A stretch of DNA of 64,000 nucleotides from the NCBI GenBank assembly GCA_038527215.1, contig JBCBGC010000001.1:128426-192425 (forward strand), read 5' to 3'. Below the pieces are notes generated by a model, which had not been told where the DNA came from, did not search any database, and saw only the letters and a list, made by a program, of their open reading frames with translations. A program made the position numbers and the translations under genes. Origin of the DNA: JAWPMV01 sp038527215 (GTDB taxonomy: Bacteria; Bacteroidota; Bacteroidia; J057). Shown in pieces: positions 21,672-31,356 of the stretch; within the stretch, counting starts at the first letter, position 1; every line of letters begins with the position of its first letter.

Positions 21672-22379
21672 ATGATCACTCCTATAGAAATACGCCAGCA
21701 GACGTTTAAGAAATCCATGCGTGGATACGATAAGGAAGAGGTGCAAGCCTTCCTGAACGCCCTGGCCCAGGAATGGGAAGAGCAGCTATCCGCTATGCGG
21801 TCTGTAAAGGAAGAGAGAGATAAGGTGCAGTCCAGCTACAACACCTTGAAAGAGGTGGAAAATATGCTGCACAAAACCCTGATGCAGGCTGAGCAATCTT
21901 CTCGGGACACCTTAGACAATGCTCGCCAAAAAGCAGAACTAAAACTGCAGGAAGCAGAAGTCAAAGCCCAGGAAATCATCCGTAAGGGGATAGAAGAAAA
22001 GGAAAGAATCCTGAAAGACATCGAAGAGATGTCCCGTAAGCGGGATCAACTCCTGGTCCAACTTCAGGGCTTCCTCAAGACACAGTTAGAGTTTCTGGAT
22101 ACCTACCAACTCGCTGAATTACCGCCAGCTGCTATGCCTAAGCAAGTAGGGCCCATCAGCCGTTCTGGTCCAAGACCTACGCCCTCTGCGGATGCCGTAT
22201 TCAATGGGCAGGCGGAGCAAATCCGTCCTCAGGAAGTGAAGCAGCCGAAGCCTGAGATGGAAAAAAGCGAAACGGTTCAGGAAAAGCCTGCCAACAATGG
22301 TAAGGCCGAAAATTTCTTTATGCCTTCCAAGAATGGCAAAGGAGCAGACTTCCTGGACGATATTATGAGCGAACTCTAG
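21672..22379 (+). CDS. DivIVA domain-containing protein
   Basis: 235 residues. The N-terminal MITPIEIRQQTFKKSMRGYD followed by KEEVQAFLNALA is the DivIVA/GpsB membrane-binding motif. A long coiled coil (about 35-150) and a disordered, Pro- and Lys-rich tail follow. DivIVA proteins mark curved membranes and organise division or polar growth; the Bacteroidota members are little studied. It ends the phosphatase-WD40 operon before a terminator at 22404-22440. Confidence 0.88.
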   Translation: MITPIEIRQQTFKKSMRGYDKEEVQAFLNALAQEWEEQLSAMRSVKEERDKVQSSYNTLKEVENMLHKTLMQAEQSSRDTLDNARQKAELKLQEAEVKAQEIIRKGIEEKERILKDIEEMSRKRDQLLVQLQGFLKTQLEFLDTYQLAELPPAAMPKQVGPISRSGPRPTPSADAVFNGQAEQIRPQEVKQPKPEMEKSETVQEKPANNGKAENFFMPSKNGKGADFLDDIMSEL

Positions 22380-22403
22380 CAGCAATTGCCTGCGAAAAGA
22401 TAG

Positions 22404-22440
22404 ATGCTCTTGCCCTATGGGTAAGGGCATTATTTTTTTT
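22404..22440 (+). terminator. Rho-independent terminator
   Basis: About 12-bp stem (ATGCTCTTGCCC with GGGTAAGGGCAT, two wobbles, TAT loop) followed by TATTTTTTTT, after the DivIVA-like gene. Confidence 0.85.
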
Positions 22441-22504
22441 TCAATTTCCTTCCCCTGCCAAGACCAGAAACCAGGAAGTTTCGTTATGCATGTGGATAAT
22501 TCAG

Positions 22505-22535
22505 TTGGGGAAAGTCCACAAAATTCCCATCTTTG
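22505..22535 (+). promoter_or_regulatory. Possible promoter of dcd
   Basis: CATCTTTG (22528-22535) is one base from the TAnnTTTG -7 box, with TTG at 22505-22507 about 20 bp upstream. It lies about 40 bp before the dcd start. Confidence 0.35.
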
Positions 22536-22573
22536 CCAGCCGCTTCTTTTGACTACCGATAACGCAACAGACT

Positions 22574-23110
22574 ATGATTCTCTCTGATGCCCAGATTCTG
22601 GCAGAAATAGAAAAAGAAAGTATCCTGATTGAACCCTTTCGCAGGGAGTGTCTGGGAAGCAATAGCTATGATGTGCATTTGGGGAAATACCTGGCCGTGT
22701 ATAAAGACCGGGTGTTGGATGCGCGCAAGCATAATGAAATCGAAGAAATCGTTATTCCGAAAGAAGGTTATGTGTTACAGCCCAACACCCTCTACCTGGG
22801 CGTAACTGAAGAATACACAGAAACGCACAATCACGTTCCTTTTCTGGAAGGCAAAAGCAGTATCGGACGTCTGGGCATTCATATCCACGCCACCGCGGGC
22901 AAGGGGGACGTGGGATTTTGCAATACCTGGACCCTTGAAATAACGGTAGCACAGCCGGTGCGGGTGTATGTCGGTATGCCCATTGGTCAGCTCATCTACT
23001 TCGAAGTAAATGGAGACGTGATCAATCCTTACCACAGCAAAGGCAGCGCTAAGTACACCCAGCGGACCCTCAAGCCCGTGGAATCCATGATGTGGAAGAA
23101 TCAATTCTAG
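22574..23110 (+). CDS. dcd: dCTP deaminase
   Basis: 178 residues, the family length. Converts dCTP to dUTP on the route to dTMP. Visible motifs: a SNSYDVHLGKYL N-terminal sheet, EGKSSIGRLGIHIHATAGKGD with the phosphate-binding Ser-Arg and the loop of the trimeric active site, and WTLEIT with the catalytic Glu. Cytosolic. Monocistronic, converging on ribE with a 9-bp gap. Confidence 0.93.
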   Translation: MILSDAQILAEIEKESILIEPFRRECLGSNSYDVHLGKYLAVYKDRVLDARKHNEIEEIVIPKEGYVLQPNTLYLGVTEEYTETHNHVPFLEGKSSIGRLGIHIHATAGKGDVGFCNTWTLEITVAQPVRVYVGMPIGQLIYFEVNGDVINPYHSKGSAKYTQRTLKPVESMMWKNQF

Positions 23111-23119
23111 GAAAAAGGC

Positions 23120-23749
23120 TTATCCCTGGAGCGGGGAAAGCGCATGCTCAATTTCCTGCTGCCGCAGAAAATACTTACCCAAAATATCGAACTCAAGATT
23201 TACATCCTGCCCTTCTTCGAGGGTGTGGAAATTGGTGTGTTCCCAGGTGTAAGGGATCAGGGTTAGGCTAAAGCTGTCCAGCCCGGCATCAATGACCGTC
23301 AGGCTGGTTCCATTAACACAAATAGAGCCCTTGGGTACCAGGAGCTTGGCAAATTCCCGTGGATAGTTGATTTCCACCCACCAGGAACCTTCTCGCTCCG
23401 AAATTTCCTTGAGTTGGCCAATGGTATCCACATGCCCCTGAACAAAATGCCCATCCAGACGAGCGCCCACTTTTAGGCAACGTTCCAGGTTGACTTTTTT
23501 GCCCACCTTCCAATCAGATAACTGGGTCTTCTCCAGGGTCTCTTCTACCGCCGTTACCCGATAGGAGACGCCCTCTCCCGTATTGCCTGCGAGGATATCG
23601 GTAACCGTCAGGCAGACGCCATCATGCGCGATGCTTTGGTCAACCTGTATGGCCTCTGTAAAAGGAGCTTCAAGCTCGATGTGCAGGTTGGTACCTTCTT
23701 TCTGCAGGGCTTGCACCTGCCCCATATTTTCAACAATGCCAGTGAACAT
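23120..23749 (-). CDS. ribE: Riboflavin synthase, alpha subunit
   Basis: 209 residues, two tandem lumazine-binding barrels: first half starting MFTGIVENMGQV, second around LDGHFVQGHVDTIG. It catalyses dismutation of two lumazine molecules to riboflavin. No other rib gene is adjacent. The start lies about 13 bp downstream of the large surface-protein gene's stop codon on the same strand, so they may be co-transcribed although functionally unrelated. Confidence 0.95.
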   Translation of the reverse strand: MFTGIVENMGQVQALQKEGTNLHIELEAPFTEAIQVDQSIAHDGVCLTVTDILAGNTGEGVSYRVTAVEETLEKTQLSDWKVGKKVNLERCLKVGARLDGHFVQGHVDTIGQLKEISEREGSWWVEINYPREFAKLLVPKGSICVNGTSLTVIDAGLDSFSLTLIPYTWEHTNFHTLEEGQDVNLEFDILGKYFLRQQEIEHALSPLQG

Positions 23750-23762
23750 AGCCTGATAAACG

Positions 23763-26708
23763 TTAGCGAAGGAGGGTTACCCAACCGGTCATCTCCTTGA
23801 GGACATTTCCTCCGATACCCAACTCTTCGTATCTCAAATAATAATAATAAACCCCTTCGTTGGCCATTTGGTTACTAAAATCTACCTGACCCTGCCATAA
23901 ATTGGAAAAATCCCCATTGGTCGTCCACATGGGCCGTCCCCAGCGATCAAAAATCTTGATCTCACGCAGCCGGACATCCCGAAACAATTTGGGTTTGAAG
24001 ACATCATTGATCCCGTCATTGTTGGGGGTAAAGACGTTGGACATAATGAGGACTGGACAAAAGTCGATACAAGCTGGTTCTGAAAGGGGCCCTACATTAC
24101 CGAGGGTATCTATCGAATAAGCCGCATAGCAACCTGCCAGATCTTCCTCCCGTCCTGTCAGGTCAAGGATGATGGTGGTATCCTGCCCAAACTGGTTGTA
24201 GCCCAGGCTGAACCTTTTGTCAAAAGGACCTTGCTGACTGAAGCCAAATACCACAATGACAGAGTCGGTATCATTGCCACAGGCCAGTTCTGACTTGGAA
24301 ATGGTGAGGGTATGGGAAAGGGCTTCACATTCGCCCGTAGCACTGATAAAGGGAGGACAAGGGGGTTCCTCGTCCCGAGCATAGGCACAGTCCTTTTGAG
24401 AGTCATTGATCAGGGGATCTTTGACCCCGTCTTCCATGTGGGTACCGATGGAGCGGATAAAGTAACAGTATTCCACATTGGGATTGAGGCCTTCGTCCAG
24501 GTAAGTGTGGACATTCTGCCCCGTACCGGTTACGGTAGCTACGGGGAGAAAAGGTCCGCCATTATCAGAGCGATGAATTTCGTAAGAGCTGTTGAACCAG
24601 GGAACGTATTCGGTCCAACTCAGGTCTACCGCGTTATTGGCGCCGGAAGCCGTGAGGTAAATGCTGGAGCCGATTTGCTTGCCATCACTGGTATTGACCA
24701 GCAAGCCCAGGGCATCATACACTTCTACCCGATAGTTGTAAGGACGTATTTCCGTATTCAGGTCGGTATCGGTATAGGTCGTGTCAGGGAAGGGGATGGT
24801 AGCTATCCGAATGGCAGGAAAGCCATTGTTGTTGGCCCGGTATAAGCGGAAGGAATAAGGCTCCGGGAAAAAGGAATCAATCTCCGGATAGCTCCAGCTT
24901 AGGAAAATTTCTCCCAGGGTAGCCGAATTAACCGACACGCTATCATTGGTCAGGAATAATTCATCATTGATGATTTCTACACAAGCGATATTGGTGGCGC
25001 AGCTTTCCAGGGTTTCAATATCCTGATTGCCCGGATCGTCATAGATAGCCGTAACCACATAGCAGATTTCTTTGCCAAAAATTCCGTCCAGGTCAGTCAG
25101 GGAGTCCAGAAAGCTGGTGTTGCTAAAGCCCGTTTGATAATCCACCAGAGTAAAACCTGCATCAGCCGGGGATTGCTCACAACATACGGTGTCCTGCATC
25201 CAGTCACTGCCTTCCACTTTTCTGTAAATATTATATCCCAGTACAAAGTCTGCACAGCCGGTTTCTTCCCAATCTAATTGGACCACCCGAGAACCTTTGG
25301 TAACCGTGAGGTTGATCGGGGGCGGGGGAATCACCCGTATGGTGACGATTTTATTGGCACTGAGGGTCGTATTGCCTGCGGAATTGGGCGCAGAATAAGA
25401 TTTATTGTCCGTGGCATAAAAATCAACCTGATAGAACTGACTGCGAATGTTCTCACAAGTGGTATTCCAGGTGACGGTTCCTTTGATCGTGTCCGGCGGA
25501 GGCGCCCCATTGTTGATGGTACTTTGCGGTAAATCCGTAAAAGGGGTTTGGGTATTGTTAAAAGGATCGACAATCAATCCGTCAATGGTGGCGGGGTTAC
25601 TGACCGAGAAAGGGCCATTATCTCCAAAAGGTCCGTTATTGAGCTCCAGGTATAGACTGTCATCGTCATTCGGGTCCCAGGCTTTAAAGTCAAATTTCAA
25701 TTGCTCTCCCGCATATATACAGGTATCCATGATCGTCTCGATCACGGGCGGATCGTTATCACAATCAATGACCTGCACCGCCATGTCCCGAATCACATAA
25801 CCAAGCAAGACCCCGTCCCGCCATTCTTCCACCACATAGGCAAAATTATAGATCCCCAACTGATCCGGGACATCCCAGGTGACCAGTCCAGTAATGGAAT
25901 CCATGGAGAAGCTATGGTTGGGACCGAAGAAAGGATCGTCGGGCCACAGAAAATTGTTGACGGGAATGGGAGGAGATACATTCGGTGGCTCATACTGAAA
26001 GGAAGGGCGCAGGTAGTATACCAGTGAATCTCCATCCTGGTCAAAGCCTCCGGGGTTGTGGGTCCAGAGTTTGCCGGAACAGGCATCGTCCAGAGGTTCA
26101 TTCAGGAGGATGAGGCCATTATTGTTTCCGATAATCGGTGGAGTAATGAAAAGACGCGTCTCTACATAAAAGGCCAGCTCGTTAGAGTTGGAGATATTCA
26201 CCACGGACTCATGCCGGGCCACATCATAATACCTCAATTCATAGGTACCTGGTCCGGGAAAAACGTAGGTAGCATAATAAAGGTTCCGCTTGATGGTGCC
26301 TTTAACCACTACGCCTTCCAGGGGATTATTAATGTTACAATCACTTGGAGGATTGGCCTGAACGGGTCCATTGGCCCGAGGAATATCGGTGAGTTCAGTG
26401 ATAAAGGTATAGATTGGGCTACCCGGGTCTCCTGGCCGCCCCACGTTTCCCGTCACCGCCCAAATTTCAATATTGGCTGCACAGCGGTCTACGCCAGCTG
26501 GCGCAGGGTCTGTGTAGGTTGTCAGGGTAAGCTGGTAACTATTAGGGTTATTGGGGTCATTTTGCTCTGCTGTAATTTGTCCCGCCAGATTATGGGTAGC
26601 TTTGAGGCTCCCTGGCAACGAACAAAGCAGCATCAACCCAGATAAAAAGAGGAACTGGGGGAGAGCAGTAAGGGAAAAAAGGGAGGAGGTCCTGGGCTTT
26701 TTCTTCAT
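23763..26708 (-). CDS. Large gliding motility-associated surface protein (T9SS type B sorting)
   Basis: About 981 residues from the ATG at 26706-26708, chosen because a basic n-region and signal peptide (KKKPRTSS, hydrophobic core, ending LKA) follow directly; upstream in-frame ATGs add residues without a signal. The middle holds several Ig/fibronectin-like domains (ITVRVIPPPPINLTVTKGSR, LSWSYPEIDSF, LSWTEYVPW). The C-terminal about 85 residues (MSNVFTPNNDGINDVFKP through IKIFDRWG) are the gliding-motility-associated type B sorting domain. Expected to be exported through T9SS and displayed on the cell surface, perhaps as an adhesin. Confidence 0.9.
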   Translation of the reverse strand: MKKKPRTSSLFSLTALPQFLFLSGLMLLCSLPGSLKATHNLAGQITAEQNDPNNPNSYQLTLTTYTDPAPAGVDRCAANIEIWAVTGNVGRPGDPGSPIYTFITELTDIPRANGPVQANPPSDCNINNPLEGVVVKGTIKRNLYYATYVFPGPGTYELRYYDVARHESVVNISNSNELAFYVETRLFITPPIIGNNNGLILLNEPLDDACSGKLWTHNPGGFDQDGDSLVYYLRPSFQYEPPNVSPPIPVNNFLWPDDPFFGPNHSFSMDSITGLVTWDVPDQLGIYNFAYVVEEWRDGVLLGYVIRDMAVQVIDCDNDPPVIETIMDTCIYAGEQLKFDFKAWDPNDDDSLYLELNNGPFGDNGPFSVSNPATIDGLIVDPFNNTQTPFTDLPQSTINNGAPPPDTIKGTVTWNTTCENIRSQFYQVDFYATDNKSYSAPNSAGNTTLSANKIVTIRVIPPPPINLTVTKGSRVVQLDWEETGCADFVLGYNIYRKVEGSDWMQDTVCCEQSPADAGFTLVDYQTGFSNTSFLDSLTDLDGIFGKEICYVVTAIYDDPGNQDIETLESCATNIACVEIINDELFLTNDSVSVNSATLGEIFLSWSYPEIDSFFPEPYSFRLYRANNNGFPAIRIATIPFPDTTYTDTDLNTEIRPYNYRVEVYDALGLLVNTSDGKQIGSSIYLTASGANNAVDLSWTEYVPWFNSSYEIHRSDNGGPFLPVATVTGTGQNVHTYLDEGLNPNVEYCYFIRSIGTHMEDGVKDPLINDSQKDCAYARDEEPPCPPFISATGECEALSHTLTISKSELACGNDTDSVIVVFGFSQQGPFDKRFSLGYNQFGQDTTIILDLTGREEDLAGCYAAYSIDTLGNVGPLSEPACIDFCPVLIMSNVFTPNNDGINDVFKPKLFRDVRLREIKIFDRWGRPMWTTNGDFSNLWQGQVDFSNQMANEGVYYYYLRYEELGIGGNVLKEMTGWVTLLR

Positions 26709-27063
26709 CGTGTCATTGCTCGTATTCGCTTGCATCGGGAAATTATGCACTTCCAACCTAATATTCAGGGCTTAAGTTTCCCGATTTCTATCTTTTTCTA
26801 TCAGGAAGACCCTTTTTGCCCAGTTTTTCCATATTTCTATCCCTATCTTTACATGTAGGAAAGGGCCGGTATTCCCTAAAGTTTACTTCCTGAGTTTACG
26901 GCCTTTTGCTCGATAAGGATGGTCGGGTGTGAGACATCCATGCGTACGGAAGATCAGAAGTTGAAAAAGTGTGAAGGTAAATGTCCTTCAGGGTTGCATA
27001 TTGTTCCAAAAAATCCGTACTTGCACAGCCGTTTCAGCAACGTAGCATTATCTAGAATTAGAA
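26709..27063. other. 355-bp divergent intergenic region (surface protein / rplM)
   Basis: No gene seen. It must hold the promoters of both flanking genes and the rplM leader. A TATCTTTA near 26844-26851 resembles a -7 box but lacks a well-spaced -33 box. I could not define an r-protein leader structure. Confidence 0.35.
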
Positions 27064-27510
27064 ATGGATAGTAGAAGTTATAAAACATTGTCTGCCAACG
27101 CCTCGACTGTTGAGAAAAAATGGCTGGTGGTAGACGTGGCAGGAAAAAACCTGGGCCGTGCCGCAACACAGATTGCCACACTGCTCCGCGGAAAGCATAA
27201 GCCTTCCTTTACTCCTCACGTAGATTGTGGAGATAATGTGATCGTGTTAAATGCTGACAAAATTCATCTGACAGGTAATAAATGGGATGACAAAGTATAC
27301 TTGCGCCACACTGGTTATCCTGGTGGGCAGCGCTCGGCAACTGCCAGAGAGCTGATGGCCAAGAATCCTATTCGCCTGGTGGAAAATGCGGTTCGTGGCA
27401 TGCTGCCAAAAGGAACCCTCGGAAGACAACTGTACCGCAATATGAAGGTATACGCTGGAACCGAGCATCCTCATGAAGCCCAGGAGCCTCAAGTTTTTGA
27501 ATTACAATAG
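27064..27510 (+). CDS. rplM: 50S ribosomal protein L13
   Basis: 148 residues, full length. Conserved L13 features: WLVVDVAGKNLGRAATQIA, LRGKHKP, NADKIHLTGNKW, RHTGYPGG, and AVRGMLPKGTLGRQLYRNMKVYAG. First gene of the rplM-rpsI-rpsB operon; rpsI follows after 18 bp. Confidence 0.98.
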   Translation: MDSRSYKTLSANASTVEKKWLVVDVAGKNLGRAATQIATLLRGKHKPSFTPHVDCGDNVIVLNADKIHLTGNKWDDKVYLRHTGYPGGQRSATARELMAKNPIRLVENAVRGMLPKGTLGRQLYRNMKVYAGTEHPHEAQEPQVFELQ

Positions 27511-27528
27511 TAAAAGATATACCGTATC

Positions 27529-27921
27529 ATGAGCCAAATCGTAGCAGTTGGTAGAAGAAAGCGTGCCGTAGCCAGGGTCTTCCTGAACGAAAGCGGTACC
27601 GGCAAAATGACTATCAACAAACGTGAGTTTGACAATTACTTCCCTGTTGAGCTCCTCCGTCTGAAAGTAACTGAGCCTTTCCGGGTACTGGAAATCAGCG
27701 AAGGAAATTACGATCTCAAAATCAACGTTGACGGAGGAGGGATCAAAGGACAAGCCGAGGCCATCCGCCTGGGCATTACCCGTGCTTTGATCGAGACCAA
27801 CGAGGAATTTCGTTCTCCTCTGAAAAGAGCTGGACTCGTAACCCGTGATGCCAGAAAGGTTGAACGGAAAAAATACGGTAAGAAAAAAGCGAGAAAGAGT
27901 TCTCAATTCTCAAAGCGTTAA
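27529..27921 (+). CDS. rpsI: 30S ribosomal protein S9
   Basis: 130 residues with the VGRRKRAVARVFL N-terminus, GGGIKGQAEAIRLGITRAL core and the basic C-terminal tail (KKARKSSQFSKR) that reaches the decoding centre. Second gene of the operon; rpsB follows after 18 bp. Confidence 0.98.
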   Translation: MSQIVAVGRRKRAVARVFLNESGTGKMTINKREFDNYFPVELLRLKVTEPFRVLEISEGNYDLKINVDGGGIKGQAEAIRLGITRALIETNEEFRSPLKRAGLVTRDARKVERKKYGKKKARKSSQFSKR

Positions 27922-27939
27922 TCGAACAGGACCCATCTT

Positions 27940-28707
27940 ATGGAGCAACCGAATTATCAAGATTTACTGGAAGCTGGGGTGCATTTCGGGCACCTGCGGA
28001 AAAAATGGGATCCCTACATGTCTCCATACATTTTCATGGAGCGCAACGGGATTCACATCATCGACCTGAACAAAACCCTGCGCATGCTGGATGAAGCCTC
28101 CCGCGTTTCTAAGCAATTGGCTATCCAGGGGCGTAAAATCATGTTCGTCGCTACGAAGAAACAAGCGAAAGATATCGTAGAGACTGAAGCACGTCGGGTG
28201 AATATGCCATACGTTACGGAAAGATGGTTGGGCGGCATGCTGACCAACTTCGCCACCGTACGTAAGAGCATCAAGCGCATGAAGAACATCGAGAAAATGA
28301 AAAGTGATGGTACTTTTGAGCGCATCAACAAAAAAGAAAGACTCATGCTGACGCGTGAGCAGGCTAAACTGGACAAAGTATTGGGTGGAATTTCCGAACT
28401 CAATCGTCTTCCTTCAGCTCTGTTCATCGTTGACATTAAGAAAGAGCACATTGCCGTGGCTGAAGCCCGCAAGCTCAATATACCTACCATCGGGATGGTA
28501 GATACCAACAGCAATCCCAACCTGGTAGACTTTCCTATTCCTGCTAACGACGACGCTGCCAAATCCATCCAATTGGTCTTGGGAACCATTTCCAATGCCA
28601 TTGCGGAAGGACTGGAAGAGCGCAAAAAGCGGAAAGAAGAAGACCGGACTAAAAAGGAAGCACAAAGACAGCGTCAAGAAGACGCTGTAGCGACTTCCGA
28701 AGAATAA
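27940..28707 (+). CDS. rpsB: 30S ribosomal protein S2
   Basis: 255 residues. Motifs: LLEAGVHFGHLRKKWDPYMS, YVTERWLGGMLTNF, LPSALFIVDIKKE and VDTNSNP. The C-terminus is a charged, probably flexible tail. It ends at a terminator (28734-28759). In many Bacteroidota tsf (EF-Ts) follows rpsB; here it does not. Confidence 0.98.
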   Translation: MEQPNYQDLLEAGVHFGHLRKKWDPYMSPYIFMERNGIHIIDLNKTLRMLDEASRVSKQLAIQGRKIMFVATKKQAKDIVETEARRVNMPYVTERWLGGMLTNFATVRKSIKRMKNIEKMKSDGTFERINKKERLMLTREQAKLDKVLGGISELNRLPSALFIVDIKKEHIAVAEARKLNIPTIGMVDTNSNPNLVDFPIPANDDAAKSIQLVLGTISNAIAEGLEERKKRKEEDRTKKEAQRQRQEDAVATSEE

Positions 28708-28733
28708 ATAGAAAAAGATTAACGCTACGATTA

Positions 28734-28759
28734 AGCCGGCCCAAGGGCCGGCTTTTTTT
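28734..28759. terminator. Rho-independent terminator shared by rpsB and the converging gene
   Basis: Nine-bp stem AGCCGGCCC/GGGCCGGCT with a 2-nt AA loop, then seven T residues. The stop codon of the minus-strand gene (28758-28760) overlaps its end. Confidence 0.85.
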
Positions 28760-28976
28760 ATATCTTCACGCAGAATAGCCGGTTTTCTGCTAACTCTCCC
28801 GCGAAAATCGTGGTACCGTTTACCTTCACGGTGCCAAAATTCCCTGAAAAAGCTAATTCGGCCAGTCCGGATTTATTGGTGAGTCCATACACACTATGCC
28901 CAGGTGAGGAAATCATGATGCGGGCATCGGATACAGGAGAATCGTCCTCGCGCTTACGTACTTGAAATGCAATCAT
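28758..28976 (-). CDS. Small hypothetical protein
   Basis: 72 residues, no signal peptide. The sequence (FQVRKREDDSPVSDARIMI, then YGLTNKSGLAELAF) has the look of a single carboxypeptidase-regulatory-like or Ig-like beta domain, with the DG-x-T/S turn spacing of such folds. No operon partner; it converges on rpsB. Confidence 0.5.
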   Translation of the reverse strand: MIAFQVRKREDDSPVSDARIMISSPGHSVYGLTNKSGLAELAFSGNFGTVKVNGTTIFAGELAENRLFCVKI

Positions 28977-29097
28977 TAACAGATGAGTAATAGGTGTCCT
29001 ATAGTAAGGTGTTCAACCTTCCATTAGGAGAAATGCATCTTAGTACGAATCTTAAGTTGGGAAAAATCCGCTCCTTTTCCCAATTGCGCAGGCCCTT

Positions 29098-31164
29098 TTA
29101 CCCCAGGAGTTTCACCATCTCTCCCTGGTAACCCTCATTGATACCCTGGAGGTAGGTCTCTCCATTGAAATTTGGAACCGAGGGATCAGCATGATGATTG
29201 ATCAAAGTTTTGATGGCTTTGACCTGTCCGTTAAAGGCTGCGATGTGCAGGGGCGTGTTCCCGTCGTCATTGGTCGCATTGATATCAGCATGGTGAGCCA
29301 GGAGGTGCTCCATGACTTCGATGTGCCCATACCAGGCCGCCAGATGAAGGGCTTGTAACCCACGCTCCATAGAAGCATGGATATCAGCTCCATGATCAAT
29401 CAGGACCGCCAGGGCGCCTAAACTGCCTTTTTCCGCGGCTTCAATCATGGGCGTTTTGCCCCGATTGTTACGAACCTCTACCTCAGCACCACTCTCGACC
29501 AAGAGGCTGACCAGATCTGCATGCCCAAACTCCACCGCCAAGTGCAGGGGCGTAGCATATACATGATTTCGGGCGTTGACCTGGGCCTGCCCTAAAATGA
29601 GCAGTTCTGCGATTTCCAGCCGGTTGTGAGAGGAAGAAATGTGAAGGCCGGTATCCCCTTGCTTATTCTGAATGTCGGGATCAGTTCCGTCCTGTAAAAA
29701 ATTCCGTACGGAATCCACATCATCCGCCAGGACCGCCAAATGAATCGGGTGATTGCCACTTTTGTGATCTAATTCCTGTTTTTTGTGGCTTCTCCGGTTC
29801 TGCTTGGGACGCTTCTTCGGTTTTTTGGTAGGAATATTTACGATGGGCAGGGTGATTTCCTCCGTCAGGGTGGGTTCCACCAGGGAAGAGGTCGTTACTT
29901 CACGTTCACCCTCTTTTACTTCTTTATTAGCAATTTGGTCTGGGGAGGCCTTTTTACGATCCCTGGAAAAGGGAAGTCCATTTTTGGTAGGAATGTGCAA
30001 AGTACCTTCTTCCTCCCGCGCTGCGGGCTTGGTTTTTTCCTTTTCTGGCTGGGAAGCTAAGGCCAGGTCTTCCGGGACCGTCCCCTCTTCAGACAGCTTG
30101 GCAGGCGAAGCCTTTCCGTTGGGGACCGGGGTTTTCTTCGGAAGCTTCATCGCCTCAGCCTCGGCAAACTTTTCTTCCTTACCAGGCTTAGCAAACTTTT
30201 CCTCTTTTTGGGGTTCAGTAAGTTTTTCTGCTTTGGTAGGCTGAGCCGGGATGGCTGCTTTTTCCGGAGCTTCCTTCTTGAGAACCTTCTTTTCGGTGGG
30301 TTTTTCATCAGAAAAATCAGCTGGCAAAGGCGCTTCATCAGCAGAAGGTTCCACATCCGCGCCCTTAAGCTCTTCCTGTAGAGGGTCGGCGGCCACTGCA
30401 TCCGCCATCACAGGGGCTTCAGAGGCTTCAGGAGCGGCTTCCTGTATTTCAACGGAGTCTAGAGGAGGTAGGTCTGTTTGAACAGCTTCCTCCGCAATTA
30501 AGGGCTTACCCTCTTCGGGTTGAACGCTAAGCCTTTCTGGAGAAAGGAGAATAGGCTCAGGGGTCCTGTTTTGTTGGAGGGAGGATTTCAGGGTCTGGAA
30601 AAAATGCGTCCATGCATGGATAAAAGCCAGCCCTCGGGTTTCTTCATAGGCCCAATGCCCTGCTTCATTTCGGTAAAATACCGCCTGATTCCCTACGGCC
30701 AGGAATTTCACCTCGGGCAGGTGTAAGTCCTGCAGGGTTTGTTCCAGTTTGGATAGATCCAGGGCTGGAAGATGAGGGGCCCAGCATCCGCCAAATTGAA
30801 GATTAGAATATTTGTGAGGGACCAACTCGATCAACTGAGGAATCAGTTGAGACAGTTGCCGGGTTTCCGGATATATCTCTACCCAGGCCCGTACATCTTC
30901 TTCGTGGAGGATACTCAGATCGCAGGATTGGTAAATCGGCCAGGCTTGCTGGGTATAAATCCCCAGGGAAAAGGGGCGAATTTTCTGACCCTTCTCCATC
31001 ACCTGAATAGCACTCACCTGATACTGCGCTGGCAAAAAGTCTTGCAGGCAGTCCTGAAGAATGCTTTTATAGGCTGCTTGTGTAGGGTAGGGCGTTAAGT
31101 CTTGAATAAGGTTGAGCTGAGCGGATAATTTGGTAGCAAGCGAAAGGAAGGAATTTGGGGTCAT
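29098..31164 (-). CDS. Ankyrin repeat protein with a long charged linker
   Basis: 688 residues, no signal peptide. N-terminal globular part (1 to about 200) of unknown fold with a CDLSIL and AWVEIYPETRQ stretch resembling a nuclease-like fold. A Lys/Glu/Pro/Ala low-complexity linker covers about 205-455, and six to seven ankyrin repeats about 465-688 (for example HPIHLAVLADDVDSVRNFL, TPLHLAVEFGHADLVSLLV). The repeats imply protein binding; the activity, if any, is in the N-terminal part, which I do not recognise. Confidence 0.8.
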   Translation of the reverse strand: MTPNSFLSLATKLSAQLNLIQDLTPYPTQAAYKSILQDCLQDFLPAQYQVSAIQVMEKGQKIRPFSLGIYTQQAWPIYQSCDLSILHEEDVRAWVEIYPETRQLSQLIPQLIELVPHKYSNLQFGGCWAPHLPALDLSKLEQTLQDLHLPEVKFLAVGNQAVFYRNEAGHWAYEETRGLAFIHAWTHFFQTLKSSLQQNRTPEPILLSPERLSVQPEEGKPLIAEEAVQTDLPPLDSVEIQEAAPEASEAPVMADAVAADPLQEELKGADVEPSADEAPLPADFSDEKPTEKKVLKKEAPEKAAIPAQPTKAEKLTEPQKEEKFAKPGKEEKFAEAEAMKLPKKTPVPNGKASPAKLSEEGTVPEDLALASQPEKEKTKPAAREEEGTLHIPTKNGLPFSRDRKKASPDQIANKEVKEGEREVTTSSLVEPTLTEEITLPIVNIPTKKPKKRPKQNRRSHKKQELDHKSGNHPIHLAVLADDVDSVRNFLQDGTDPDIQNKQGDTGLHISSSHNRLEIAELLILGQAQVNARNHVYATPLHLAVEFGHADLVSLLVESGAEVEVRNNRGKTPMIEAAEKGSLGALAVLIDHGADIHASMERGLQALHLAAWYGHIEVMEHLLAHHADINATNDDGNTPLHIAAFNGQVKAIKTLINHHADPSVPNFNGETYLQGINEGYQGEMVKLLG

Positions 31165-31356
31165 GTTGGCCGCAGGATTTCCGGAATTATGAGTGTGTCT
31201 CGAGCAAAAGACGGCCTTTCAAGTGCCCACAATGACCGCCTTTCTTGAAACTCAAAATACAGAATCTTGCTTAGGGAAAAGCCTCCCTAAGGAGTAACCG
31301 GCAGGAATGCCTCATGGTCCGCCTTTATCGCCTCTTGAATGGACAAGGCTTTTGGC

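Noticed and set aside
24312..24845. 177-codon + strand frame inside the gliding-associated gene
   Set aside because: Antisense to a clear surface-protein gene and without recognisable features.
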